Origin: Chlamydomonas reinhardtii
Lineage: Eukaryota > Chlorophyta > Chlorophyceae > Chlamydomonadales > Chlamydomonadaceae
Assembly: GCF_000002595.2 (NCBI RefSeq)
Contig: NC_057009.1
Span: 5,163,283 to 5,227,282 of the forward strand
Direction: 5' to 3'
Length of the DNA: 64,000 nt
The position numbers and the translations under genes are program-made. This document shows positions 34,919 through 47,600 of the stretch, piece by piece. Each line of letters starts with the position of its first letter. Position 1 is the stretch's first letter. The notes under the pieces are model-generated. The model saw only the letters and a list, made by a program, of their open reading frames with translations. It searched no databases and had not been told where the DNA came from.

Positions 34919-36565
34919 CGTTGGGTGTCTGACGTTCAAGACGCAGGGGTGCCTACATACGACTGTCGACATTTTCGAACAACTGTGCACACCGAAGGAA
35001 GTGATCACTCGGTCTGTCATTCATAGTGGGAGGGTGCTGTGTACACAGAAGCCAGCCCCAATACCGGTACCTGACTGACAGGAGGCAGGGCCAACAAGCT
35101 TAACGAAGTGCTTGCTAGTGAATGCGAATGCAAGACGCCGTCGCGAGCTCCAGGCTAGCAATAAACAGCACGAAAGAAGTTAGTGTCAGCGGCAATGCTT
35201 GTAGCCTCGTGGGCGCCAGATGCATGCGGCTCTCGAATCGGCGATGGACCCGCTGCAAAATGGAATATTCTGCGGGTAGACGGCGAACGGTCTGTCGGTG
35301 GCGATAGGGAAACTTGTGTCTAGAGCGTCTGGCCACGAGCCCACAACAAGGAGCCATCGATACACACAGCTCCAGAGCTCCAATCCGGCCCCAGTTCTGG
35401 CACGCGTGCCGGGATCGCCGAATCCGGCACCGGCAAGGTCAACGAACACCAGTGTTACATTTGTATACCCTGTTGTGGTATGATGGCACGCCACGCCATG
35501 GCTCACAAACATGAAATGCGTCAACGCCCGACCTGGTATTGTGTAGGGGCGCACACAATTTCTACGCCCCTCGTCTGCATCTATCGAACCCTCCTGTTGC
35601 CTCGCAGCTCTCTGTTATTTTGAAGGCTCCGCGTGGGGTCTCTTGTTGCTCGCGCATCTCTCTTCCGATTCTCTCTCTCATTGGGCTTTGCGCTTCGGCA
35701 AAATGCATAGGGCCGAGAGCCTGCAACGCAGGGTCTGTGCCCCTTGCCAGCCGATTGGCGCCACTCTCGCATCGAGGCTTCTCACCGTCCCCCCTTGGAA
35801 ACCGACCCTCACCCTAGCAGCTAACTACCTCTTCGCCCTCCCGTCTTACGTCAATACGTGCATACCATGACTGCCGCATGCGGCGTGACACGACTCGCGC
35901 AGCGAATAAATCAGCCGGGATGCCCAGGCCGCACACCTTCTTGCTTTGCAAACACGTCCTGTGCGCCTCGTGCAACCCTGGCCATAAACCAGCATACATT
36001 AACCACTAAACTGTGACTGCAAGCTGACCTCAGCTCACAGAACCCAAAAAGCCATTCTCCAAAACAACAAACTCGTAAAACCAACCGTAGTCACTGTTCA
36101 AAACTTCCGGCGCGAGTGCAAGCGCAGCAGCCCCCACAGCCGACCGCAGGCGCCACACAGTGCAGAGTTGTGAGCTCCCACGGATGCCCGCACCAGAGCT
36201 CCAGCCGGCTTGCACGTACTGACGGTGCCAACCAGACACGGCCGCCCTCCGGCTACACTACAGCTGTGTCCCATATGCCCACAGCCGGCGGGAACACCAC
36301 ACACGGCACCGTACGGCACGCCAACCTCTTGCTGGCTGACCCGCCAACCAAGACACGCCTGCTTGACGTTCCCACAGACACCGCTCCTTGGGACTCAGCC
36401 TGCCAAGCATCTGTGCCCCAGGCCACAGAGCTCCTGCACCTCGCTGCGCTGCCCCTGGCGGGCTCCTGCGCCGTGCTGCCTGCTAGCGCGTCTCTCTTGA
36501 AGGGCCTGCCGCTGCTGCCTCGCCGCCGCTCCACACATCTAACCGCCCCTGCCAATCCTGGCAGT
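34919..36565. other. Convergent intergenic region between the J-RGG gene and the DUF1995 gene
   Basis: The 1.6 kb hold no recognised exon. A minus-strand TGTAA lies at 35459-35455. The stretch 35540-36050 has a base composition unlike the flanking genes (CT-rich, fewer G), but no terminal repeats were found. Confidence 0.45.
35455..35459 (-). terminator. Candidate TGTAA polyadenylation signal, DUF1995 gene
   Basis: TGTAA on the minus strand lies about 1.1 kb after the DUF1995 stop codon. Confidence 0.35.
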
Positions 36566-38595
36566 TTACGGCTGCTGCTTCAGGGACTCCTCGTTGAAGC
36601 GGAACTCCGTCTGGATGCGGTCAAAGATGGACTGCACACGGGGAAAGGGTAGTGACACATTCATGCCATTGCCGCTTACGAAATTGATAGCCGCCAAAAT
36701 GCACATGCTCCTGGCGTGCGTCGGCGCCAGTACGCCTAAACCTAATACGCACAGGTTTGCGCCGCACAGTACCCCGTCAGCTTCACAACTCTCACTGCAC
36801 CCCACCACAAGCCCTCTCCTGCCCATCTCCTGCCCCTCCTTTATCCAGCAAATGCTCAAGGATATTGCAGTGCACTTCAACACAGTCAAGGTTTGGCGCC
36901 CGTAACCCACTCTCCTCCTGAGCACGACCTCTCCCCTCCACGCCTGCCAACCCACCTTGTTCATCATGGCGTCGGGCCGGTCCCGCAGCAGCGCCTCAAT
37001 CTCCTGGTAGCTGGGCGCCGCCTCGCGCGTGGCGATGCACTCCGATGTGTTGCGACCCTGGATCAGGTGCACCTGCCAGCGGTTGGGGTAGGCGCGCAGC
37101 GTCCTGCGCCGACCAAACAATTAAGGGTTGGATAACAAGTTGAGGCTTAGTGGATGGGCGGCTTTGTAGGCACAGCAGGGAATGTTGATTGCGTGCGTGG
37201 CACGGACAGGTGCGCTTCGCGCACTGCGTGCACCAGCTGCCCATCAGTACCGCAGTGCCCTCCCATTTAACTTATCAGCTCGTCCAGAGCCCCGCCTGTG
37301 CAAGCAACCCCATACAGGCGTCCCGGCCTCGCCTCTTCACTGCTTCACCGCGAGGGCGACTAACATGCATGGAACCTCCATGCCGCTGCCTGCACCCACC
37401 GCAGGCTGTCTCCGTACACGCGCAGCGGCCGCAGGCTGTAGGTGTCAGTGAAGCCGGCGATGAAGCGCTCCGCCGCCTCCTTGCGCGCGCCGAAGCCAAA
37501 GTCCGACACAAGGTTACCGCGCGTCTCCCACTGCGGGTTCACGATCAGCACCAGCTCGGGCGCATCCGGCCCGCTGCACAGCTTGTTCAACTGCGGAGGT
37601 GAAGGCATCGGGGAGGGGAGCAAGGTGGGCGGTTAGCAGCACGCAGCGCAATGTTGCCGTGTGAAGGGCGTGATACGTACGGTGGACGTGTGGAAGCGTG
37701 CCGCTCAAGACAGGAGGGCGGGGGCTGTATCTATCCAGTCCACCTCCTCCCCATTAGGACATCCATTGCAACCTAGCAGCAATCTTGCAACCATATGCGG
37801 CCTGGACCTGGCATTTTTGCTTCATACCAGCAAGTCGGGTGCTCCACACGACGCCACGCAATTCCTCTCACCCACAGCCACACACCATCCGTGCGCCCTG
37901 CCACGCCCGTTTCGCAGACACGTCCCCCCGCACCCACCCGGTCCAGAGTGGCGGCGGTGGGGAACAGCACGCACGCCAGGTTCTTGCCGGTCCAGGCGCC
38001 CACGGCGTCGCCCTGGTCCCAGATGTTGGCGGCCAGGGGCCCCTGCAGCCCCTCCACCTGCTTCACGGTGCGCAGAATGGACTCAACCATCGGCTGCGCG
38101 GCCTTAAACTGCTGGCGGATGCCGCCCGGCCTGTGGTGTAGAGGAAAAAGGAATGTGCGGTGAGGTCTGGGGCGCCGGGGGGACCGTGTGGCGCGCGGGG
38201 CCGGGGCCAGTCGTTGCGTGCCCTCCCAACGCACCAGTCGTCCAGGTCCGTGGCTCCTATCAGCGGCAGGCTCAGCTCCAACCGCTGCCGCTTCACGCCG
38301 TCGCGCCAGGCCGCCTCGATTGCCTGAGCCGCTTGCTGTGCTTGTTGCGCCGGGCCGTCAGGAATAGGTACAACGCGGTTGACCCTGCGCGCCACATCCA
38401 CGCACCATCAGAAAGCGGGTTCTCGCGGCGCTCCTCGCCATCATCACCGTAAATCTCCACAATTCATTACCTGGTCTCGGGCTCGCTGGTGCTAGCGCGA
38501 GCACACACCGTCACGCGGCAGGGCCGGGGGCGAGTGGCAGTGAGACAACCCCGGCTCCCGCGAACCCGGGACCCGTGTTGATGAGACATAAGCAT
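36566..38595 (-). CDS. Chloroplast DUF1995-domain protein
   Basis: Six exons (38595-38471, 38384-38235, 38130-37938, 37590-37400, 37103-36956, 36631-36566) give 290 residues. The first exon encodes a transit-peptide-like leader rich in Arg, Ser and Thr (ending CRVTVCARASTSEPE). The DUF1995 core follows: RLELSLPLIGATDLDDWPGG, an IWDQGDAVGAW box, LVLIVNPQWETRGNLVSDFG, AGFTDTYSLRPLRVYGDSLR and AYPNRWQVHLI, ending FDRIQTEFRFNEESL. DUF1995 occurs in plastid proteins of plants and algae, including LPA3, which is involved in photosystem II accumulation. A stromal or thylakoid-associated role is therefore likely, but this gene's exact function is not known from sequence. A longer GTG-started frame covers the first exon on the same strand, but the transit peptide lies in the frame chosen here. 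Confidence 0.88.
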
Positions 38596-39073
38596 TTTTG
38601 AGACGCTTTCGCTTCGTCTTTGGGCGGCTGGAAGATTTGGGCAACGCGTGAAGAGCCGCTCGTGCCTGGACTCTTTCCAAAGGTTCGCGTAGATCTTCCA
38701 AGTCTATCAGTTGTATGCAGTTACCTCTATACACAGGCGATTGAACGTTTGAGTGCGACAGGACCGCGTCTGCGATTTCCTAGGGCCGATTGACCATTCC
38801 TAGGCCTATTCGTGCCGCAATTACTTCAGGCACGTATATAGTTTATACTTCATTGCTCATCTAGCATTTAACTGTGTGGTTGCGTGCAACACTCACGACA
38901 CCGAAGCGAGTGGCCCCAAGTCGCGTGCGCTCACTTGACGAGCCATGCTATGTTGCTGATGGCATAGTACAAACTCATTGGGCAGGGGGGTACCGATAGG
39001 ACGGGAACAGCGCCCGGCCTGCCAGGGTGGGTTGGCACAGACACGGCCCCGTCGCCTTGACGCCTATCAAGCC
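38596..39073. promoter_or_regulatory. Shared divergent promoter interval, DUF1995 gene (-) / small membrane protein gene (+)
   Basis: The interval is 478 bases long and is AT-rich between 38740 and 38880, with TATA-like sequence (GTATATAGTTTATACTTC) near 38835. No exon is seen. Confidence 0.45.
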
Positions 39074-39692
39074 ATGGTGCTCAAGCGGGGCGACATGGTT
39101 TTTGCAATTGGGTAGGTGCCAGAGCGGTAGCCCAACCAGAGCCGTCCCACGCCAGGGGCGCAAGTGCTGCTGGTCTTGTGAGTTGTGACACACGGGTGCA
39201 GGTGCTCGCGGCATGCGCTGCGTGGCTTATAGGATTAAGTCCCCGCCGTGCCTGCGCTGCGCACGCAGCGTTGGGATGATCTCGGGGTGGTGGATCTTCG
39301 GGATACCTCTGCGGGTGAGCACGCGGTGGGGCCAGTGACTGCCGGTAGCTCTGCGTGCGCATCATCGTGAGCTCTGGTGCAGCGTGTGGACGGCCGCATG
39401 TATGCCAGAAAGCTTTGCAAACTGCTGTTGGCATCGATCTGGTAGGTGTGTGCACGACACCAGTCGTGTTGGGCATGACAAAGTGCACTAAACAGTTCCT
39501 TGCGTGCCGCGCGCATTGCAGGAGGATGCGGCCCGTCGCCAGCAGCTGCAGCAGATGTCACAGACACAGGCGCCTGTCAACGCGGAGTCCCGCGAGGCGC
39601 TAGCAGCAGCACAGGAGCCGCTGCCGGTGGCGCCAACAGCGCCAGGAGCTAAGCTTAAAGGGACGTCAGGGGTACTCCAAGCAGAGCGATGA
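39074..39692 (+). CDS. Small single-helix membrane protein, unknown function
   Basis: Three exons (39074-39111, 39269-39314, 39522-39692) join in frame to 84 residues. The N-terminus is MVLKRGDMVFAIG, then one hydrophobic segment (residues 8-27, GVGMISGWWIFGIPL). A charged helical region follows (REDAARRQQLQQMSQ), and the tail is Ala/Pro-rich. With a short basic start and no cleavable signal, the protein is probably inserted with the helix as its own anchor, perhaps in mitochondria or plastid. Size and layout recall small accessory subunits or assembly factors of organelle membrane complexes, but I do not recognise a family. The splice signals (GTAGGT, GTGAGC; CACGCAG, CATTGCAG) are good and the phases agree. 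Confidence 0.65.
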
Positions 39693-40389
39693 GGTCACAG
39701 CCGCGCTGCGTCTGTGTGAACACATGGATCGGGTTCCAATTGGCGTATGAATGCAGCGACTTGGAGGAGCCACCACTGGGACTGGGATGCCTGGCTTACA
39801 GTGATGTGGCGTACCTACACATATCGTGTTAAGGCTATGCTATTGGAGCGACTTGTCGCGCAGCACAGGTCGCGATTGACCCATGCGACTTGTGTCGGGC
39901 TGGTCGGAGTACAGCCCCAGTACCGGCGGCGTACTGTACGGCGCAAGCCTGACACAGTGTGCAGTTTTGAAGCAGGGTTTGTTGTGACAGTGAACGACTG
40001 CGATTGCTATCAACGAGGTTATGACAATGCTCGTGGTGGCCGCGTTGGGTTGTTCTGTTTGTCGGCGGGCAAAGCGCGTCAGGTCGATGGCAGGTGGAGT
40101 GCGGCTTCCTGAGCGTGTGTCGATCGGGGCAACGACGCCTTTTCCGCGTCTCCGCACAGCCAATGTTCATAGTCATCTTCTACTGTTGCTCTATTGTAAT
40201 ACAACACTCTACGTTTGCCTTACCTGTCATCCAGGCTTGGTATAGTGATATGGTGCAACTTCCCAGAGGATTCGTAAAATGTTGAACCTTTAGTCTTCCG
40301 GATGCGTGTGCTTAAAACCGAGACCACAGCTGCTCTCATTAGAGAGCAGCAGCATAAGCTTTAAGCGAGCCGTTCGGCCGGTCGCGGGG
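39693..40389. other. Intergenic: 3'UTR of the small membrane protein gene and ZIP gene promoter
   Basis: No exon is recognised. A plus-strand TGTAA at 40195-40199 gives the upstream gene a 3'UTR of about 500 bases and leaves about 190 bases for the ZIP promoter and 5'UTR. Confidence 0.5.
40195..40199 (+). terminator. Candidate TGTAA polyadenylation signal, small membrane protein gene
   Basis: The TGTAA lies in a locally AT-rich stretch about 500 bases after the stop codon. Confidence 0.55.
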
Positions 40390-43300
40390 ATGTTCCGGAC
40401 CTGTGCCCTCGCGGCGCTCCTGCTTGGCGCCTGCGTTGGATTGCCACAGGTATGTAAGGCTACTTTGTTTTATTGCGTCACGTCGTTAGAGACCGGTGCA
40501 AGCTTCCAAGCAACAGCTCTGAGACCACGCGCCTGGTCGCAACCGGGCTTGCGGCTCTTACTCTCAGAGCCTGAACACTATCGCTAAGCTAGCAATCGGT
40601 CGCACGGCATATTCCAGAGCCGTTTTACTCGCAGCTCGTCGATCCTTTGCCCTCGCGTTGCCTGAACACCTGTGGCGGGCCCAATCTCAATGCATTGCTA
40701 CAGGTGTCAGCAGTAGAGCAGTATGGGGGGCTTAGGGAAGCCGCAGCACGGCGCGTTCACGAACGCGCGCGGGCACCTGACGGCAGCGTCGCCAGCGACC
40801 TGCCGCTGCCGGCAGTCCGCGCGCACGGCGGCAGGAATGCTGCCGCGCACAGTGGCAGTCCTGACAGCGGCAGCGCTGACGCCTCTGCTGCAGGCGGGGC
40901 GGCCGGCGGCCTGGGCGCTGCCGGCGGGGCGGCACCGCCCACGCAGTCCGTCTCGATTTGGCTCATCCTGGTGATGACTGTGGTGATGTCCTTCCTGTCG
41001 GGCGTGGGCGCGCTGCCCTACCTGTTCACCGGCAAGCTGGACCCGTACTGGTCTGGCATCGCCAACGCCGTGGGCTGCGGCGTCATGCTTGCTGCCTCCT
41101 TCGACCTGTTGGAGGAGAGCAAGGCCTACTCGGCGCCGCTGGTGCTGTGCGGCATCGTGCTGGGCGTGGTGGCTATGGCCTACTCACAAGCCTGGCTGTC
41201 CAAATTCGAGGACGTATCGTTTTCGGACCTGCAGGTGCGCCGTGTTGTGCGAGTGGGGTACGATCGGCGTGCAGGGTGCTGGGTGCGGCGACAGCCCGGC
41301 AGCGGCGAAGGCCGCAGCTGGCATACCGTACCCCTGTGCCAGTCGTGCCTGTGCACCCCACGCCCAAGCTCCTGGTTCCCATCGTCAACCCAGTGCAACC
41401 CAACGCAACGCGTATGCTAAACTCCCTCTGACCTAACACATGCCCACCGGCACACAGGGCGCTGACGCGCGCAAGGCCATGCTCATCATCGGCGTCATGG
41501 CGGCGCACGCGTTCGGCGAGGGCTCGGGCGTGGGCGTGTCGTTCTCGGGGCCGCGCGGCTGGGCGCAGGGGCTGCTGGTCACCATCGCCATCGGGCTGCA
41601 CAACATCCCGGAGGGCATGGCGGTGGCAACCATCATGGTGGCTCGCGGCACGCCGCCGCGCACCGCGCTGTTCTGGACGCTGCTGTCAGCGCTGCCTCAG
41701 GGCATCGTGGCGGTGCCGTCCTACATGTTCGTGGAGACGTTCAGCAGCCTGCTCCCCATTGCGCTGGGCTTCGCGGCGGGCTGCATGATCTGGATCGTGT
41801 TTGCGGAGCTCATCCCCGACGCGCTGGAGACGGCGGAGCACGGCCACGTCGCCACCGCGGCCACGCTGTCCGCTGCGGCGTGAGTAGGGATGGGGGCCGG
41901 CCGGCCGGGTGAACACTGAGGACTTGAGTGTCGGCCTCATGCTCGCAGCGCGGGCCGTGGTGCTGTGCCCTCCTGCCCGGACCGTGCATGCGTGCGTGGG
42001 GCGACACACGCAAGTCCTGCCTCCACCACGTGGATCGACCCCCAACGCCTTGCTCGCTTGCTCCCTGCCCCCTCGCTCCACTGGACACAGTCTTCAGGTG
42101 GTCAGCATGGTGATTGCCAAGCTGGAGCGCCCCGACGGCACCGTGGCCTCGCCCATCTCCGCCGACCTGCGCGTGCTGCTGCCCGACCTGCTCATCCTGG
42201 CGCCGGGGCTGCTGGCGCCGTGCGCCGCTGCTGGGCTGGCGGGCCGGCTGCTGCCCTCGCTGCCCATCACCCTGGGCGTCAGCGTGGGCGTGGGCTCCTG
42301 GCTAGGCCTGGCCGGGCTCATCAGCAGCCTGTTGCTCCACGACCACGACCCCGCGGCCGCAGGCCACCTGGCCAAGCACACGGTGCTGCTGTGGGCGGCG
42401 GGCGGCGCCGCCGTGGCGGCGGCGGGCTGGCGCGCGCTGGGCACACTGGGTGGCGGGTCGGGGCCGCAGCGTAAGGACTCGGGCGCCGCGGAGGACAGCG
42501 CGCTGGAGGGCGCTGAGGCGGGCCGCGTGCAACTATCGGTGCAGGGCGATGGCCACCCGCTCACCCACCGCCACGGCTACGACGGCCCGTTGGGAGGCCC
42601 CGAGCACGTGGGGATGGTGCCTGGCGCCGGGGTGGGCCATCACGTGCTGGGGAACGGCTGGGTGGCCAGCGGCCCGCCCAGCGCCAACGCCGGGGGCGTA
42701 TTGGCCGCCCACCACCTCAATGGTGCGGCACCAGCAGCCGCCGCCACCGCGGTGAACCTGCCCAGCTTCATGCCGGGCGGCCGCTCGGGCGGCGTGGAGC
42801 GGCGGAACGGCTACGGACCGGGCGGCGGCGTCAGCAGCGGCTACGACGGCGGCTTCAGTGCTGCCGCTGAGGCCGGCGGCAGGGGCAAGGACTACAGTGC
42901 CGGCGGCTCGGGTGCGCTGCACTGCCAGGGCAACTGCAACTGCAAGGACTGCGACACCAATGGCAAGGTAGGCTGGCCTGGCTCGCCTGCGTCGTGCCTG
43001 TGTGCACCCGGTCCACCGTTGGCACCTGCTGCCACCCTGGGAGTTCGCCTGCCTGTGGCGAGCTCTGACCCGGTGCCCCGGCCCTGCCTCCCGCACGTGC
43101 AGGCCGACCTGTGGGGCGCGCCCATGGACCTGCTGCCCGCGGCGGACCGGCCCCGCGAGTGCGTGCGCGCGGCGCTGCTGCTGGGTGCGGCCCTGCTGGT
43201 GGCCACGCTGCCCGCCGCCTACGAGTTGTCGGCGGCGCTGCTGGGCCACCTGGGCGACACCTCCACGCTGCTGCCGCCGCTCATACTCAAGGGTGAGCCG

Positions 43301-43844
43301 CGGTGCATAGGACGCGTTCTTTGGGGTCGCAGGCATCAGGCGTGGCCCTCGTGGCAGACTTATACCTACCCGCCATGGCATGCTGGGCTCCAGCTCAACA
43401 CATCATGACCCTTTTGGTCACGATCTTGCCCCTCGCCCTTAACCAGGCCTGGTGTTCGGTCTGGGCTATGTGGGCATCGCACGCGCCGTGGCCGGCACCC
43501 CGGGCTGGCAGGTGCCCACCGCCGCAGCCGGCCTGCTCGCCGTCACCTGCGCCGCCGCCGTGTGCGTGCTGCTGCTGCCGCTGCCCGCTGGCGTGGTGCC
43601 GTCGGCCGAGATCGCATTCGACCCAACCCACGTGGCCGGCCGCCTGCGCGCGTTCGCGGCGGGCGCGCTGCTGCTGGCGGCCGTCGGCTACATGTGGCCG
43701 GCGGCGGCACACTTCAAGCCGCGCAAGGTGCAGCTGGGCGTGGCGCTGGGGCTGGGCGGCGCGGCGGCGGTGACGCTGCTGACTGCGGGGCTGTGCGCGG
43801 GCACGCCGTACTGCCTGGCGCCCATGTCGGCCGCGGCGCACTGA
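40390..43844 (+). CDS. ZIP-family metal transporter with long cysteine/glycine-rich loop and extra C-terminal helices
   Basis: Six exons (40390-40449, 40704-41234, 41458-41879, 42106-42967, 43103-43292, 43447-43844) give 820 residues. Residues 1-20 look like a signal peptide. ZIP helices occupy about 85-400 and include both metal-site signatures: AHAFGEG (His214, Glu218) and HNIPEGMAVA (His245, Glu249). ZIP proteins carry Zn, Fe or Mn into the cytosol from outside or from organelles. A hydrophilic region at about 420-625 contains HRHG, several Gly/Tyr repeats and a CX3CXCX2C motif (Cys611, 615, 617, 620). Four to six further hydrophobic segments follow (AALLLGAALLVATLPAAYEL, then VPTAAAGLLAVTCAAAVCVL), which is longer than the usual eight-helix ZIP. 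The fourth exon's acceptor is CAG|CATGG, not the nearer CAG|GTGG, because only the former keeps frame. Metal specificity cannot be read from sequence. Confidence 0.87.
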
Positions 43845-44655
43845 CAGAGCGGAAGCAAAGTTGCAGCATGAGGTAGCGAAAATGCTCGCGGCTTGGTCTT
43901 GCTCGATAACTTTTGTGACCACGAGGGTTATAAACCCGAGCTGTAGATTGCCGGAAACGAGGACGTGGGGCGTTGCTCTCCTGACATTCAACGCGCCGCT
44001 GGCGCAACATTTCAGGAACTGGTACGGCATGGAAGGGCTGTTGGCACAGCTGCCAGTACGAGAAGACAATCATCTAGGCCGCATGGTTATGTCACGCGGG
44101 TTAGCTGTCCAGTGAGTAAAAGCTGGGGCGCGTCAAGCGATAGCACCAGCACAGGAGTGGGGGCCGGCACAGCACCTTCGTGCCTAGTATAAGCGGCAAC
44201 ATCCTGAAGTCTGATGGGTGGGTATACGTTGACGCTGTTCAAGGTGGGCACCGTTCTGTGCGTGGGAGGAATTCGCGATTTCGCCTGCATTTCGATGGAA
44301 CCTCAGGGACCAGAGGGCTGGACCGCTGGAGTACCGGGTTAAGGGGGGTCAGAGCTGAGAGCTGATATGAGTCAAATGGATGCAGGTGGGCGGGATGGAA
44401 AGAGGTGGAAACTCTCGCCTTTAAAGAACGTTTCAGTACTCCATGGTCTGTCACCCTGCCCAACAGCCCAACACATGTCACTCAGTGGCCCGCAAGCGTG
44501 CCATTATGTGATCAAGTCATGCTTCAGCAATCCCAAAAATGTCAGCGCGATTGCCACCGCTAGCCGAGCATGTACGCCTATTGGCATTCAACGAGCCACA
44601 CAACAGCTTCCCGAGCTAAGCCACGCAATCGTACGCCGCCCCCCAAATCGCGCGC
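43845..44655. other. Convergent 3' intergenic region, ZIP gene / BACK gene
   Basis: The 811 bases hold no recognised gene and no clear TGTAA on either strand. They probably represent the two facing 3'UTRs. Confidence 0.4.
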
Positions 44656-47600
44656 TCATGCTTCTTGCCGTTGACGCTTCGCTAGCGGCTCTGTTGCGTC
44701 GCTGGCATCCCCAGCTTGAGGGACCCCGCCATCCGTGCCCTTGCCGCCGCCGGCGTCAGTCCTTGTCACCGCCGCCATCCCGTCCACAACTACCAACCCA
44801 CAACTGCCCACGGCGGGAGCGCCACCACCCTCCTCCTCCCCTGGCTGCTGCTGCTGCTGCTGCTGCTGTGACGGCTCGGGTGCGGGCACCGGCGCCGCTG
44901 CGCCGCCGTCGTCCTGCGCCGCTGCCGCCCCCGGCTGCTGGCCCGCGCCCGCGAGCATGGCCTGCAGCTGCGTCAGCATGGAGTGCTGCGGCGAGCCGGC
45001 GGGTGTGGCGGCGAGGTGGCGCGCGATGAAGGCACGCAGGTTGGCCAGCTGCTGCTGCACGTGCGGCGGCTGCGCCTGGCCGCTGGCCACCGCCTTCTGC
45101 ACCGCCGCCGCGATCTGCAGCAGCTGCTGCGGCGCCAGTGCGACCGCGGGCCGCGTGCTGCCGGGGCCGCCCGAGCTGCCCGCGCCGCCCGGCGTCTGCC
45201 CGAGCAGCGGCGCGCCGCCGGAAGTGGACGTAGACGTGGCCGACCCTAACCCAGTGGCTGGCGGCGGGCTGAACAGGCCGGTTGATGCCGTAGCCGATGC
45301 CGATGCCGGCGTCATTCCTGTCCCCAAGCCGCAACCGCCTGCCTCCGACGGCATCGCAAGCGGTGGTGGCCGCTGGTGTGTCGCAGCGCCTGCCGCCGTC
45401 CCATTCCCCGGACCAAGCCCGTTGCCGCCTGCGGCTGCAGGCCCGCTGTCAGGAACAGTGCCCCAGGCACCGACCCCGCCCCGCACGCCTGCCCCCGCGC
45501 CGGTGCCGCCGCCCATCTGCCCCATCTTGGCCTTGCGCAGCATCTCCTGCAGCTGCGGGTTGGACAGCGCGCCGCTCAGCGCCGCCTGCACCGCGCCCAG
45601 CCGGTTGCGGCCGCCCTCGCCGCCAACGGAGATGCGGCTGAGCCCCGCCGCCTGCACAATCATCTGCGCAAGCGCCGACTTGGAAGAAGACGCGGGCGCG
45701 CCGAGGCTGCCAGGCGGCGGCACGGGTGCGCCTGCAGACGTTGGCGTGGGCGCTAGCGCGCCGAGCCCGGGGCCGCCCTGGGGTAGCGAGGAACTAAGAA
45801 GCGGACTGCGAGGGCGGTTCTGCGGCTGAAGGAAGGAGCCGGGCGGCCGCGGCGGCAATGCGCCACCGGCAGTCTCCTGGAGCATGGGCGGCGGCGGCGC
45901 ACTGCCCTCGCGCGTGCCGTTGCCAATGAGGCGCCCTTCGCCCGAGTCCCCCGACCCCAAGCTTTGCTGCGGCGCCGCCCCCGCCTGGTGCTGATGAGGT
46001 TGCGATTGTGACTGCAGCTGTTGCCGCTGCTGCTGCTTCGCCTTGGCCGCCGCCGCGCGCGCCTGCAGCCCGCCAATAAGCTGCTGCAGCGCGGCGTGCG
46101 GTCTGCGCTGCTGCGACTGCCCCAGCCCGCCAAGCAACCCGCCCACCGTTGCTGCCCCCGACCCCGACAGGCTGGTGCGGCCGCCGCCACCGCCACCGCC
46201 GTCGCTGCCGCCGCCGCCACTGCCCGGGCCGCCGGAGAAGGACACGCGGCCGTGGTGTCGTCCGCCGGTGCCGTGGCCCTGGCTCTGGCTGCGTGTGACG
46301 TTGCTGATGATGCGGGCCGAGTACGCTGCGTTCACCAGCCGGGCGGCTGGGCCCGGGTCGCCGCCCTGTGCATGATAGGTTCGGGGTGAGGGCGGTGCGT
46401 GTGAGGACAGGTGGCCGCACGGGGCAGCTGGCACTGGGCAGGCCCAGTCGCCTGGCCTCATCATCATTACCCTCCAAACGGCCCCCGACCCGTCCACACC
46501 CACCCCAACACGCCGACGGTAGGGACCCCTATACGACAATACCCCATCCTGTCTTTGATTAATCATGCAACGCCTTGTCAACATCTCCTCGTCATATTAC
46601 ATCATGCACGGAGCCCCCCACCCTCCCGCCGCCTCCCTCCCGCCGCCCGTCCACCTGCCCGCCCACCTGCAGGAGCGGGTGCCTCTGCACCGCGTCCAGC
46701 TGCAGTGTGTCCATGGCGCCCAGCCGCACACCCGCACGCAACAGCTCGTACAGCAGCGGCCGCCGCCCCGCCGGCGCCGCACCCACCCAGTCCGTGATGG
46801 CCTGCCAAACCTCCAGCTCACTCGACACCTGCAGCAGCCGACATACACGCACGCGCGCACATGCAACATGGCGGTAACGGCAGCAGTCGCCGCAGGGCGT
46901 CGTGTCGGGCCGGGGGCACAACACGCCATTGCCCGCGGTCTACTCTTAGCGCCTGCACCAGGGGACCAAACTCCCGGCATGCACCTAAACGACGCCACGA
47001 CCTCCCATAACAACGCCCCCTCCCACCTCCCAGCCCATCGCACCCCCACGTCAACTAACCTCCCACCCCACATCCCCGCCCCACGAGCACGCCTCTCTAC
47101 CTGCAGCTGCGAATTTGACACGATGAGCAGCAGCGGCCCCGGCTCCAGCTGCAGGAACGCCTGGCGCCCCGCCCGCACCGCCGGCCCGAAGTTGACGATG
47201 GCCGCCATCAGCGCCGCCTCCTCCAGCTCCGGTAGCCCCAGCCGCCGGCCCAGCAGCAGCACAGGGAACACGCGCGCGGGCGCCAGGCAGCGCCGCAGCA
47301 GCAGGCTCAGCGCACCCACCAGCAGCCGCACCTGCGCGGAGGGACACGTGTGCGCCAGGCGCGGGGCGTGGGGTCAGGGTTGCAGGGGGGGGCTGTCGTC
47401 GGAGGGAGGAGCCGTGCACGCCAAGGTGCCGGGTACAGGCGAAGAAACCGGGTTGCTGCGGCGATGGGGGTGCCGACAGGCCGTGAGCTGTCACGAACCC
47501 CCGAGGCAGTAGCCTACACACCCCACTCACCCGGTCAGGACCCGCACGAATGAGCAGCTCAACGTTAATGCCCTCCTCCCCGTCACCACCGCCGCTGCCC

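Noticed and set aside
35495-36050. Possible transposon relic judged from changed base composition
   Set aside because: No terminal inverted or direct repeats and no coding remnant were found; only an 8-base hairpin occurs near 35545-35575.
44735-45829. 364-codon plus-strand open frame
   Set aside because: It is antisense to the Gln/Gly-rich last exon of the BACK gene; the BACK frame continues through it with matching splice phases upstream.
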